From assembly GCA_020054175.1 (NCBI GenBank), contig JAGVLR010000059.1:1-10207 (forward strand): a DNA stretch of 10,207 nucleotides. The letters are read 5' to 3'. This DNA is from Candidatus Dadabacteria bacterium (GTDB lineage: Bacteria > Desulfobacterota_D > UBA1144 > Nemesobacterales > UBA2774). Below are positions 1-5,835 of the stretch, in pieces (position 1 is the stretch's first letter; each line of letters starts with the position of its first letter). Made by a program: the position numbers and the translations under genes. Under the pieces are notes generated by a model. The model was not told the DNA's origin and did no database searches. It saw nothing but the letters and a program-made list of their open reading frames with translations.

Positions 1-697
1 CAATGATTATCGGGCGCGCCTGTTTCGGGCTCCCCGATTTCAATGCAGCAACTTTTGGACAAGCGGTACTTTACTAGTAAAGTCCGCGTAGCCCCCTGCA
101 TTGACGAAAGGAATGATCAATTCCGGACGTCGGTGTATTTTCGGTGCCGGCCCCTCTTATAGCCGGTAAGCATGAGTGGAAAGATTAAGTCGCCTTTTGC
201 CGACTCCGCATCGTTTGCGCCGGTATCGCCCGGCTGCACGACGGCGGCCTCTCTCACTTGACTAATAATTACCGATTCTGCGCCTCAAAGCTACCGGAAT
301 TTCCCGGGGCTGCGAAAAGCTTTCGAGCGCCGCCATTTCGTGGGCGCCCGGCTCTGCCCGGGCTAATTCATCCCGTCTCTTCATATCCCCGTCTGACGAC
401 CGGTAGTCCCCGGCGATAAAAGACTTTATGAAACTTCAGCCCTTTTTTCCATTATCGTGCCTCCGCTTTTCAATGTCAATACGATATTGCCGGATTTCGC
501 GAAATATATGTATATCTATCTTTCTTCATATCGAGTTCCGGGGGATGAGATGGGGAAATTGCCAGGCAAAAAGAGGGAGAAACTGTTCAGAGAGTGAGGA
601 GGCCGTTTCGTATTCTCTGTGGCGGGCGAAATCCTCCCGCCGGGGGAATAACCGGGCGAAGCAGTATCCCGTTTAATATTTTAATATAAGGAGCAGG
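1..697. other. Gene-poor left end with several inverted repeats
   Basis: I see no convincing gene here. Short open frames exist (the longest is about 82 codons, from 428), but they lack a Shine-Dalgarno sequence, have low-complexity Ser/Arg/Cys-rich translations and resemble no family I know. What can be seen is secondary-structure potential: an inverted repeat at 40-105 enclosing a near-perfect palindrome, small hairpins at 110-124 (GGAAT/ATTCC) and 145-168 (CCGGC/GCCGG), and a perfect 6-bp stem at 346-363 (GCCCGG/CCGGGC). None is followed by a U-tract, so they are not obvious terminators. The stretch could be a long intergenic region, a decayed gene or an unrecognised structured RNA. Confidence 0.5.
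40..105. repeat. Nested inverted repeat with 16-bp perfect palindrome
   Basis: The outer arms TCAATGCAG (40-48) and CTGCATTGA (97-105) are perfect reverse complements. Between them ACTTTACTAGTAAAGT (68-83) is a perfect palindrome, and GCGG (63-66) and CCGC (84-87) extend it with one unpaired T at 67. The nesting could form a cruciform or a two-stem RNA, or the inner palindrome could be an operator for a dimeric regulator. I checked it against integron attC sites: the conserved GTTRRRY/RYYYAAC core is absent. No function is assigned. Confidence 0.6.
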
Positions 698-710
698 CTA
701 TCCCTGCTCC
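682..710 (-). terminator. Intrinsic terminator overlapping the MarR stop codon
   Basis: Read on the minus strand, GGAGCAGG (710-703) pairs perfectly with CCTGCTCC (697-690) around a 5-nt loop, and the stem is followed by TTATATT. The tail is AT-rich rather than a pure U run. The TAG stop codon of the MarR gene (700-698) lies in the loop, so the last codons form the 5' arm of the hairpin. Confidence 0.65.
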
Positions 711-1186
711 CGCGCAACGGCGGCGACTTCGGCCATTTCCGCCTTCATTTTCCGCCACTTGTCCGCCCCGATGCCCTCGACGAGGTCCGACTGGGCTTTC
801 TGCCATAGGGGGAATGTCGAAACCAGCTTCTGCCTGCCCTTCCGGGAGAGGGTTATGATCTTCTCCCGCTTGTTTTTTCCTGGCTTGACCGTTACGAAGT
901 TCTGCTTTTCGACAGTTACGAGGTTCCTTGCGAGAGTGCTCTGGTCGATGCCGAGAAACTCCGCCAGAGTCTTGAAATTAGTCGATTGCATTGTGGCCAC
1001 GGCCACGAGTATGAGGAACTGGTTGCTTTTAAGGTCGGCGCTTTTCAGGGCATCGTCGTAGAAGTTTATCACCACACGCGCCGTCTTCCTGAATTCGTAG
1101 CACATGCAGTCGAGGCATTCGTCCAATGCGATATCGGTAAATTCAGCCTGGCTCTTCTTGCCGCCGGTTTTTGTTGTCGTTTTCAT
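698..1186 (-). CDS. MarR-family winged-helix transcriptional regulator
   Basis: A dimeric DNA-binding regulator of the MarR family, which typically represses its own and adjacent genes and is released by a small molecule or oxidation. From ATG 1186 it is 162 aa, the usual size. The segment around FLILVAVA (about 57-64) followed by TLAEFLGIDQSTLARNL (about 74-90) is the winged helix-turn-helix, with the recognition helix at DQSTLARNL; the wing is KPGKNKREKIITLSRKG, with the family's typical Leu-Ser/Thr-x-Lys-Gly. The N-terminal helix carries C24, C27 and C29 (CLDCMC), in a place where a common MarR subfamily also has a Cys pair. Start choice: ATG 1195 is immediately preceded by TATAAT and cannot easily be in the transcript if that is the -10; ATG 1186 lies 9 nt after it. 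Neither has a well-spaced Shine-Dalgarno. The ligand is unknown. The nearest candidate target is the gene itself. Confidence 0.88.
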   Translation of the reverse strand: MKTTTKTGGKKSQAEFTDIALDECLDCMCYEFRKTARVVINFYDDALKSADLKSNQFLILVAVATMQSTNFKTLAEFLGIDQSTLARNLVTVEKQNFVTVKPGKNKREKIITLSRKGRQKLVSTFPLWQKAQSDLVEGIGADKWRKMKAEMAEVAAVAREQG

Positions 1187-1220
1187 ATCCGGCATATTAT
1201 ATACAAATTCTCCCGGATAT
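1185..1220 (-). promoter_or_regulatory. Candidate MarR promoter and operator
   Basis: TATAAT on the minus strand (1201-1196) is a consensus -10 box; no good -35 is visible at the standard distance. An 8-bp perfect inverted repeat, ATATCCGG (minus-strand 1220-1213 and plus-strand 1185-1192), flanks it with a 20-bp spacer. The arms could be two half-sites of an autoregulatory MarR operator. If transcription starts further upstream, they could instead fold an mRNA hairpin around the start codon. A separate short palindrome TAACGTTA lies further upstream at 1286-1293. Confidence 0.4.
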
Positions 1221-1336
1221 AAAGAACGTATTAAGAAACGAATTACGCCCGCCGGGCTTCGCTAAGTTATTTTTATCATTAAAGTTAACGTTATTTTACT
1301 CCCCACGGAGCATCCCCGGCGACTCACCGGCAAGGG

Positions 1337-2275
1337 CTATTTCCCCGTATCCTTGAAAGACGCGTCGCCGGGCACGTCCAGTTCGAGGAGCGTCGCCTTC
1401 GGAAGCTGCGAAACGCTGATAATCGTCGGCGGCGAAGAGAGGTCGATCCCCTCTATCTCGAACTTGTTCTTTATCCTCTTTCTGAGCTCCCGCCCGACGT
1501 CCCACTGCTTCAGCGGAAGCGTTTTTATCATGCTCCTTATCACGTAGCCGTTCGCTCCGAAGCTGTCGACGCCGAGTATCTGGATGGGCTCCAGTATGAA
1601 GCCGCCGAAGAGCGGGTCCTTCGCCAGCTCCTCACCGACGCGCTTCAAAACATTCGCGACGCGGTCGGGGTCTTCCTTATATGAGACGTTCACATCTACG
1701 ACGTACCTCGCCCATCCCTTGCTCCGGTTGGCGAGCTGCGTAACAGTCCCGTTCGGGAAGACGTGCACCGTCCCTTCGAGGTCGCGTATGACTATCGTCC
1801 TGAAATTAATCTCCTCGACTGTTCCCCCCGTCCCGTTCACGACGGCCACGTCGCCCACGCGCACCTGGTCTTCCATGATCATGAAGAATCCGCTTATGAT
1901 GTCGCGGACGAGGTTCTGCGCGCCGAAGCTCACGGCCAGGCCCATTATGCCCGCGCCGGCTATGATGGGCGCTATGTCGACGCCGAGCTCGCGAAGGATT
2001 ATCATCGCCCCGATGCCCCATATGACGATGAACACGAGGTGCTTCAGGAGATTCCGGACAGTCGCGAGCCTCCTGCCTGTTTCCAGCGCGCTTTCGAACG
2101 CCCCGCTCCGGGCCGCGATCCTCGCTTCGAGCTTGTCTATGAGCCTGTAGAGAAGCTTGATCGTAACGAATGCGATTACGACGACCAGCAGTATCCGCAG
2201 CCCCGACGTGATGAGCCAGGCGAGCAGGCCCTCCGCGAATTCGGGGTCGGTAGCGCGGTCGATAAAGTTCTGCAT
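1337..2275 (-). CDS. MscS-family mechanosensitive ion channel
   Basis: A small-conductance mechanosensitive channel of the inner membrane that opens on membrane tension and releases solutes during osmotic downshock. It is 312 aa, close to E. coli MscS. Membrane segments are visible at about 19-43 (TM1), 77-95 (TM2) and 101-135 (TM3). TM3 has the pore-lining Gly/Ala pattern (IIAGAGIMGLAVSFGAQNL) and runs into the conserved DIISGFFMIMEDQVRVGD. The beta domain follows with GTVEEINFRT and the FPNG motif at about 173-176, then the alpha/beta C-terminal domain. No Shine-Dalgarno precedes ATG 2275; a TATAGT box lies 9 nt upstream. It is divergent from the exported protein at 2414 and probably monocistronic. 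The family is certain; which osmoprotective channel subtype is not. Confidence 0.95.
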   Translation of the reverse strand: MQNFIDRATDPEFAEGLLAWLITSGLRILLVVVIAFVTIKLLYRLIDKLEARIAARSGAFESALETGRRLATVRNLLKHLVFIVIWGIGAMIILRELGVDIAPIIAGAGIMGLAVSFGAQNLVRDIISGFFMIMEDQVRVGDVAVVNGTGGTVEEINFRTIVIRDLEGTVHVFPNGTVTQLANRSKGWARYVVDVNVSYKEDPDRVANVLKRVGEELAKDPLFGGFILEPIQILGVDSFGANGYVIRSMIKTLPLKQWDVGRELRKRIKNKFEIEGIDLSSPPTIISVSQLPKATLLELDVPGDASFKDTGK

Positions 2276-2284
2276 CGTTGTGTA

Positions 2285-2290
2285 ACTATA
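2285..2290 (-). promoter_or_regulatory. Candidate -10 box of the MscS gene
   Basis: Minus-strand TATAGT ends 9 nt before ATG 2275. No Shine-Dalgarno is present in between and the -35 match is poor. If this is the -10 box, the transcript would start only 2-3 nt before the ATG or at it. Confidence 0.4.
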
Positions 2291-2342
2291 ACATACGGTT
2301 TCGGGGAAACCGGGAACGAAAAGGCCGATTTTCGGGTCTCCG

Positions 2343-2371
2343 TTGACCGGGAAGAAATTTTGCCTGAGAAT
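2343..2371 (+). promoter_or_regulatory. Candidate sigma-70 promoter of the exported protein gene
   Basis: TTGACC (2343-2348) and GAGAAT (2366-2371) are separated by 17 bp, a reasonable housekeeping promoter for the gene at 2414. The leader then holds a small hairpin CGGGC/GCCCG (2387-2401) directly abutting the Shine-Dalgarno GGAGGA (2401-2406). Confidence 0.4.
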
Positions 2372-2413
2372 TGAGTGAGGATTTTTCGGGCCGGGAGCCC
2401 GGAGGAGAAAAAC

Positions 2414-2965
2414 ATGAACGCAAAACGCATGCTGCCCGCAATATTTATCCTGCTGTTCGCGCTGTCCGCGGCTTACACGCAGGCCGGGGAAAAGAAGCCC
2501 GCCGATACCGTAAACGCTTTCTATAACGCTTATCTCAAGGTGAAGCCCCTCGGCATACCTTCGGCCGCGCAGCTCGCAGAGCTGTCGCCATTCATGACGC
2601 CCGGACTCGTATCGCTCCTGAAGCAGGCCGACGACTCCGAGAAGAAATACAAGGAAGAGACGAAGGGCGAGGTGCCGCCGCTCGTCCAGGGCGACGTGTT
2701 CACGTCACTCTTCGAAGGGGCGGATGCGTTCAAAGTGCTAGCGTGCAAAGATAAGGACGCTTCCTCGGAATGCGAGGTCGAGTTCTCGAATACGAACCCC
2801 GGCGACGGAAAAACATTCAAGTGGAAGGACGCGGTACTTCTCGAAAAGACTGAAAAGGGCTGGCTCATTAGCGACGTGAAGTACCAGGGCGACTGGGACT
2901 TCGCCGTGAAGGGCACCCTCACCGAAATGCTGAAGGGAGTCAACTCCGAAGAGCCGGGGGACTGA
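2414..2965 (+). CDS. Exported DUF3828-like protein
   Basis: A 183-aa protein of unknown function. It opens with a signal peptide: positive N-terminus MNAKR, hydrophobic core at about 6-20, likely cleavage after A24 (YTQA/GE). The mature part begins with an ADTVNAFYNAYLKV helix, then an F-MTPGLVSLL segment, an acidic and lysine-rich middle with two Cys (ACKDKDASSECEVEF), and ends in a LLEKTEKGWLISDVKYQGDWDF strand pair and a TLTEML helix. This layout resembles the small periplasmic DUF3828 (NTF2-like) proteins, by general resemblance only. ATG 2414 is chosen because GGAGGA sits 7 nt upstream and the signal peptide starts there; an in-frame start at 2375 would bury it. The two Cys might form a disulphide in the periplasm. 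The gene converges with pyruvate kinase; its stop is 3 bp from the distal stop of the pyruvate kinase frame. Confidence 0.85.
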   Translation: MNAKRMLPAIFILLFALSAAYTQAGEKKPADTVNAFYNAYLKVKPLGIPSAAQLAELSPFMTPGLVSLLKQADDSEKKYKEETKGEVPPLVQGDVFTSLFEGADAFKVLACKDKDASSECEVEFSNTNPGDGKTFKWKDAVLLEKTEKGWLISDVKYQGDWDFAVKGTLTEMLKGVNSEEPGD

Positions 2966-2968
2966 GTT

Positions 2969-3088
2969 TCACCCCTCCGCCGTTAAAGCGCTCATGCTTA
3001 CGCCGTCCGTGACGACGACTTTATCGCCGGGCCTCACGGCTCCCGATTCGAGCGCGGCCCGGACTACCGCTTCAGTCTCCAAATCATC
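2969..3088 (-). pseudogene. In-frame pyruvate kinase C-terminus beyond the TGA
   Basis: Directly after the TGA at 3091-3089, and in the same frame, 39 further codons are open up to a second TGA at 2971-2969. They read DDLETEAVVRAALESGAVRP then GDKVVVTDGV and so on, which matches the expected end of the pyruvate kinase C domain: the DD after the loop, a helix, then the GD-x-VVV strand. Including these codons the protein would be 463 residues, a normal pyruvate kinase length. The piece ends before the usual GxTN segment. It is either detached by a nonsense mutation, translated by UGA readthrough or recoding, or intact with a sequencing error at the TGA. Confidence 0.7.
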
Positions 3089-4360
3089 TCAGGCGCTCGC
3101 CGGGTCGAGTATCGCCTCCACTCCCCACACGGCGGCGAGCTGCCTCCAGGTCGCCTCGGACGGCGTGATCGCGGTCACAGCCTGCCTCGGCCTGTACCTC
3201 GAAATGAGCCTCGCCGTGTATCCCGACTTCGTATGCGTAACAATCCCCGAGGCGTTTATGTTGTCCGAAAGGCCGCATACGGAGAGCCCGAACGCTTCCC
3301 TGTCGGTTTGCGGCGGATAGCTCCGAAACCTCTCAACGACGCTTCCGAAGAGATCGCTAAGCTCTGTCTCACGCGCGATGCGGGAGAGCGTCGCGGCCGC
3401 GATGGCGGGGTAGCTCCCGACGGCGGTTTCTTCGGAAAGCATAACCGCATCCGTCCCGTCGAGTATGGCGTTGGCGACGTCGGCGGCCTCGGCCCTCGTC
3501 GGCCGGAAATCGTTCACCATCGATTTCAGCATGTGCGTCGCTGTGATGACCATCTTCCCCGCCGCGTTCGACTTCGCGATTATCGTCTTCTGAACTATCG
3601 GCACCCTTTCGAGCGGCGTCTCGACGCCGAGGTCTCCCCGCGCGACCATTATGCCGTCCACGGCCTCGAGTATGCCGTCGATATTCTCTATGGCGCGGTT
3701 GTTCTCTATCTTCGCGATAAGCGGCGCGGAGCTTCCGCGCTCGTGAAGATATTCCCTGACCTCCCGCACGTCGGCCGCGTTCCTGACGAAGGACTGCGCG
3801 ACGATATCGACGCCGTTCCGTATGCCGAATTCGAGGTCGGCCCGGTCCTTCTCCGTGAAGGCGGGGATGTCGAGGGAATGGAGCGGCACGTTAACGCCCT
3901 TTCTCGAGCTGAGCTCGCCCCCGGCGGCGACGAGGGTTACGACGTCCGTCTCCGTCGTCTCCGCGACCCTCAGCTCTATCGACCAGTCGCTGAGGAGTAT
4001 GGCGTCGCCGGGTTTCACCATTCGCGGCAGCGGAGGAAAATCGACTGTAACGGTGTGAGACCTGCCGCTGCCGCTTCTTGTCGTGAGCGTGAACTCGTCG
4101 CCCGTCCTCAAGGCGAGCGGGTCGGGCTCGACCATTCCCACGCGTATCTTCTGCCCGGCGAGGTCCTGCATGATAGCCACCGGCCGCCCCAGCTCTTTCG
4201 AAACGCACCTTATCGTCTCAATGCGCTCCCCGTGCTCGGCGTGGGTTCCGTGCGAGAAGTTGAGCCTCGCGACGTTCATGCCCGATTGTACGAGCTGCCT
4301 TATCGTTCCCGGGTGGCTCGAAGCCGGGCCAATCGTGCAAATGATTCTGGTCTTTGTCAT
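3089..4360 (-). CDS. pyk: Pyruvate kinase, interrupted by in-frame TGA
   Basis: Catalyses phosphoenolpyruvate + ADP to pyruvate + ATP, the last step of glycolysis, in the cytoplasm, normally as a tetramer. Visible motifs: KTRIICTIGPAS at the N-terminus; MNVARLNFSHG (R32, N34, S36, H37) of the nucleotide and K+ site; a B domain at about 70-165; catalytic lysine K217 in LIAKIEN with metal ligand E219; ARGDLG with D243; ATHML around T275 (most homologues have ATQML); and TRAE...DGTDAVMLSEETAVG. ATG 4360 is chosen because GGAGG lies 5 nt upstream and homologues begin MTKTRIICTIGP; an in-frame start at 4396 would add 12 atypical residues. The frame stops at TGA after 423 aa, about 40 residues short, cutting the C domain, which in this family holds the effector site and subunit contacts. 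A truncated product might keep the active site but lose regulation or stability. Confidence 0.95.
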   Translation of the reverse strand: MTKTRIICTIGPASSHPGTIRQLVQSGMNVARLNFSHGTHAEHGERIETIRCVSKELGRPVAIMQDLAGQKIRVGMVEPDPLALRTGDEFTLTTRSGSGRSHTVTVDFPPLPRMVKPGDAILLSDWSIELRVAETTETDVVTLVAAGGELSSRKGVNVPLHSLDIPAFTEKDRADLEFGIRNGVDIVAQSFVRNAADVREVREYLHERGSSAPLIAKIENNRAIENIDGILEAVDGIMVARGDLGVETPLERVPIVQKTIIAKSNAAGKMVITATHMLKSMVNDFRPTRAEAADVANAILDGTDAVMLSEETAVGSYPAIAAATLSRIARETELSDLFGSVVERFRSYPPQTDREAFGLSVCGLSDNINASGIVTHTKSGYTARLISRYRPRQAVTAITPSEATWRQLAAVWGVEAILDPASA

Positions 4361-4516
4361 CTCTGCCTCCGTATGCGGCGCAGGTGTGGTTGACACGCTG
4401 AATTCATGGAAAGAGCGAGAAGAAAAAAGAAGTGCAACCGGCCCGTCCGTAAAGATGGCCGCGGGGCGGTTTGTCCGGCGCCGTGAAGGCTGCCGGGGTT
4501 ATTAAGCCGGCCGGAT

Positions 4517-4708
4517 TCAGTCGGCGGCTACAAAGAGCGGCAAGCGGGACTCCGGTGCGCCCTTGGGTGTTAGAGTCACGCACTCGTCGCAGTGCCCGTA
4601 GGTCCCCTGCATTAGTTTCTTGGCCTGAAACTTCTCGGCCTTGCGCCATGTCGAACAGCCCGGACAGAAGTGCAATACTTCGCGGTCTCTTTTTCTTGCT
4701 GGTTCCAT
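4517..4708 (-). CDS. Small CxxC/CxxC zinc-ribbon protein
   Basis: A 63-aa protein I cannot name. C15-P-G-C18 and C40-D-E-C43 are spaced 21 residues apart, with a Phe at 27, a Gly at 38 and H13 and H39 beside the Cys pairs. This is the general form of a zinc ribbon or treble clef, like the short CxxC...F...G...CxxC proteins common in phages and beside HNH modules, but no nuclease residues are present. The N-terminus (EPARKRDRE) is basic and charged. ATG 4708 is supported by GGAG 8 nt upstream; the frame stays open to 4789, but that extension would run across the sigma-54 promoter. The promoter at 4751-4766 implies activation by an enhancer-binding protein. A zinc-binding accessory or nucleic-acid-binding role is inference. 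It is codirectional with pyk but 156 bp away. Confidence 0.7.
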   Translation of the reverse strand: MEPARKRDREVLHFCPGCSTWRKAEKFQAKKLMQGTYGHCDECVTLTPKGAPESRLPLFVAAD

Positions 4709-4750
4709 GTGATTATCTCCGTTGTGTTTTTTCGATTTGTGGCAATATGG

Positions 4751-4766
4751 TGCAACGCTCGTGCCA
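4751..4766 (-). promoter_or_regulatory. Sigma-54 (RpoN) promoter
   Basis: The minus strand reads TGGCACGAGCGTTGCA, an exact match to the -24/-12 consensus TGGCACG-N4-TTGCW. The -24 GG is at 4765-4764 and the -12 GC at 4753-4752, so transcription would start near 4740, about 32 nt before ATG 4708, with the Shine-Dalgarno inside the leader. Sigma-54 holoenzyme cannot open promoters alone, so an AAA+ activator bound upstream is expected; none is encoded in this window. The repeat field at 4778-5000 lies where such an activator would bind. Confidence 0.8.
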
Positions 4767-4777
4767 GAACTGCGCAG

Positions 4778-5000
4778 CGCACTTGGCATCTGTAAGTTGT
4801 TGTAATTACATGATTACGCACTTGCGGTTTCTCCCGGACTGGCGAAAAGTGTGCAGTAAATTGTCAGGCATTTTGCACACCCATGCCCAGTATTGAAACA
4901 CTTCGCATCCCGTATTGGGGCGCTTCGCCGTGTAGATCGTGCGCCTCCTGTACAGTAAATTAGACGCACTTCGGGCACTTTCCGATTCAATTACGCATGG
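4778..5000. repeat. Field of short repeats upstream of the sigma-54 promoter
   Basis: This AT-richer stretch carries no gene but repeats several short words. GCACTT occurs at 4779-4784, 4818-4823, 4966-4971 and 4975-4980, three of them within CGCACTTSG, with variants ACACTTCGC (4898-4906) and CGCTTCGCC (4921-4929). CAGTAAATT occurs at 4854-4862 and 4953-4961, and ATTACGCA at 4813-4820 and 4990-4997. GTGTGCA (4849-4855) and TGCACAC (4874-4880) are perfect inverted arms. Their place, roughly 10 to 230 bp upstream of the -24 element, fits activator or nucleoid-protein binding sites. The repeats are seen; the function is inference. Confidence 0.45.
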
Positions 5001-5141
5001 TGCTTAGGGTGAGTGGACATGCTCCGGCGCCTCGAAGAAACAGGCGGGCGTGCATGCGCGGGCGATGCCCGGCGCAGTTTCGGCGTATGGACTGAGCGCG
5101 GCAAATGTATTACCTTTTTACCTGTAGCCGGAGCGGCGAAA

Positions 5142-5759
5142 ATGGAAGAGATACTTCCCGGATTATATCACTGGACGACATTTCACGAGGGCATCGGGCA
5201 CGACGTCCATTCGTACTACGTCTCTGACGCCAGACCGCCTTACCTTATAGACCCGCGCGTCCCCGGCGAGGGGATCGGCTGGTTCGAATCCCGCGGCGCG
5301 CCGGAGAACGTATACCTCACGAACCGGCTTCACTACCGCCACAGCGGCCGCTTCGCGAAGCGTTACGGGCTCACGGTATGGTGCCACAGCGCGGGGATGC
5401 ACGCGTTCAAGAGGGGGCGTAAGGGAAAACCGTTCGAGCACGGAGACGAGCTTCCGGGCGGCGTCATCGCTCTCGAAGTCGGCGCGCTCTGCCCGGAGGA
5501 GACGGCGTTCTACACCCCGCTCGGAAAGGGAGCTCTCTCGCTCGGGGATTCCGTCACGAACGACGGCGGCGGGCTCTCGTTCGTGCCCGATTATCTCATG
5601 GGCGGCGACCCGGACGAGGTCAAGTGCGGGCTCGTGAAATCCTTTCGCGCCATATTGAAAGAGTTCTCTTTCGGCTCCATACTCTTCGCGCACGGCGAGC
5701 CGATCGCAAGGGGAGCGAAGAAGGATCTCAGGGAATTCATCGGAGGGCTCGGCATCTAG
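5142..5759 (+). CDS. Metallo-beta-lactamase-fold protein with altered metal motif
   Basis: A 205-aa protein of the MBL/glyoxalase II fold. In order: an opening strand with EILPGLYHW, YYVSDARPPYLIDPR (first sheet and turn), LTNRLHYRHSG where canonical enzymes have THxHxDHxGG, VWCHSAGMHAF, LSLGDSVTND (the usual metal-ligand Asp after a strand) and LFAHGEPI (the late His motif). Aligned back from HSG, the first His and the Asp of HxHxDH are both Arg (RLHYRH), so a standard dinuclear zinc site is unlikely. It may be mononuclear, or a non-hydrolytic binding protein. ATG 5142 is chosen because GGAG lies 8 nt upstream and the fold begins there; the frame is open from 5013, but those 43 residues look unrelated. 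The GNAT gene follows 76 bp downstream on the same strand and may be cotranscribed. The substrate is unknown. Confidence 0.82.
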   Translation: MEEILPGLYHWTTFHEGIGHDVHSYYVSDARPPYLIDPRVPGEGIGWFESRGAPENVYLTNRLHYRHSGRFAKRYGLTVWCHSAGMHAFKRGRKGKPFEHGDELPGGVIALEVGALCPEETAFYTPLGKGALSLGDSVTNDGGGLSFVPDYLMGGDPDEVKCGLVKSFRAILKEFSFGSILFAHGEPIARGAKKDLREFIGGLGI

Positions 5760-5771
5760 TTTTTTTGCAGC

Positions 5772-5812
5772 GCCGGACTCCGCTTCCCCGGAAACCTTTC
5801 GCGGGGCCCGGC
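5772..5812. repeat. Imperfect hairpin between the MBL-fold and GNAT genes
   Basis: Outer arms GCCGG (5772-5776) and CCGGC (5808-5812) enclose an inner stem CCCCGGAAA/TTTCGCGGGG with one bulged base and a 2-nt loop. A run of seven T (5760-5766) precedes it, directly after the MBL-fold stop codon, but no T run follows on either strand, so it does not fit a standard intrinsic terminator. It may act as a processing or attenuation hairpin in a two-gene transcript. Confidence 0.45.
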
Positions 5813-5835
5813 TTCTAAACTCACAAGGAGAAAAC

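Noticed and set aside
40..105. Integron attC or other recombination site
   Set aside because: The nested inverted repeat invited this idea, but the GTTRRRY/RYYYAAC boxes are missing and there is no integrase or cassette gene nearby.
428..676. 82-codon plus-strand frame in the gene-poor region
   Set aside because: No Shine-Dalgarno, composition unlike the other genes, no recognisable motif.
1763..2374. 203-codon plus-strand frame across the MscS gene
   Set aside because: Antisense shadow rich in Asp, Tyr, Arg and Pro; it ends at the promoter of the exported protein gene and has no recognisable domain.
3030..3091. Selenocysteine insertion at the pyruvate kinase UGA
   Set aside because: Only a weak 4-bp stem (GACT/AGTC) follows the UGA, no Cys is conserved at this position in pyruvate kinases I know, and a nonsense change or base error is simpler.
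3233..4393. 386-codon open frame on the plus strand
   Set aside because: It is the antisense shadow of pyruvate kinase; its translation is rich in Arg/Asp/Val/Gly with no family resemblance, and the minus-strand frame has unmistakable motifs.
4709..4789. Longer N-terminus of the zinc-ribbon protein
   Set aside because: It would translate through the sigma-54 promoter, upstream of the expected transcription start, and lacks a ribosome site; ATG 4708 has GGAG 8 nt before it.
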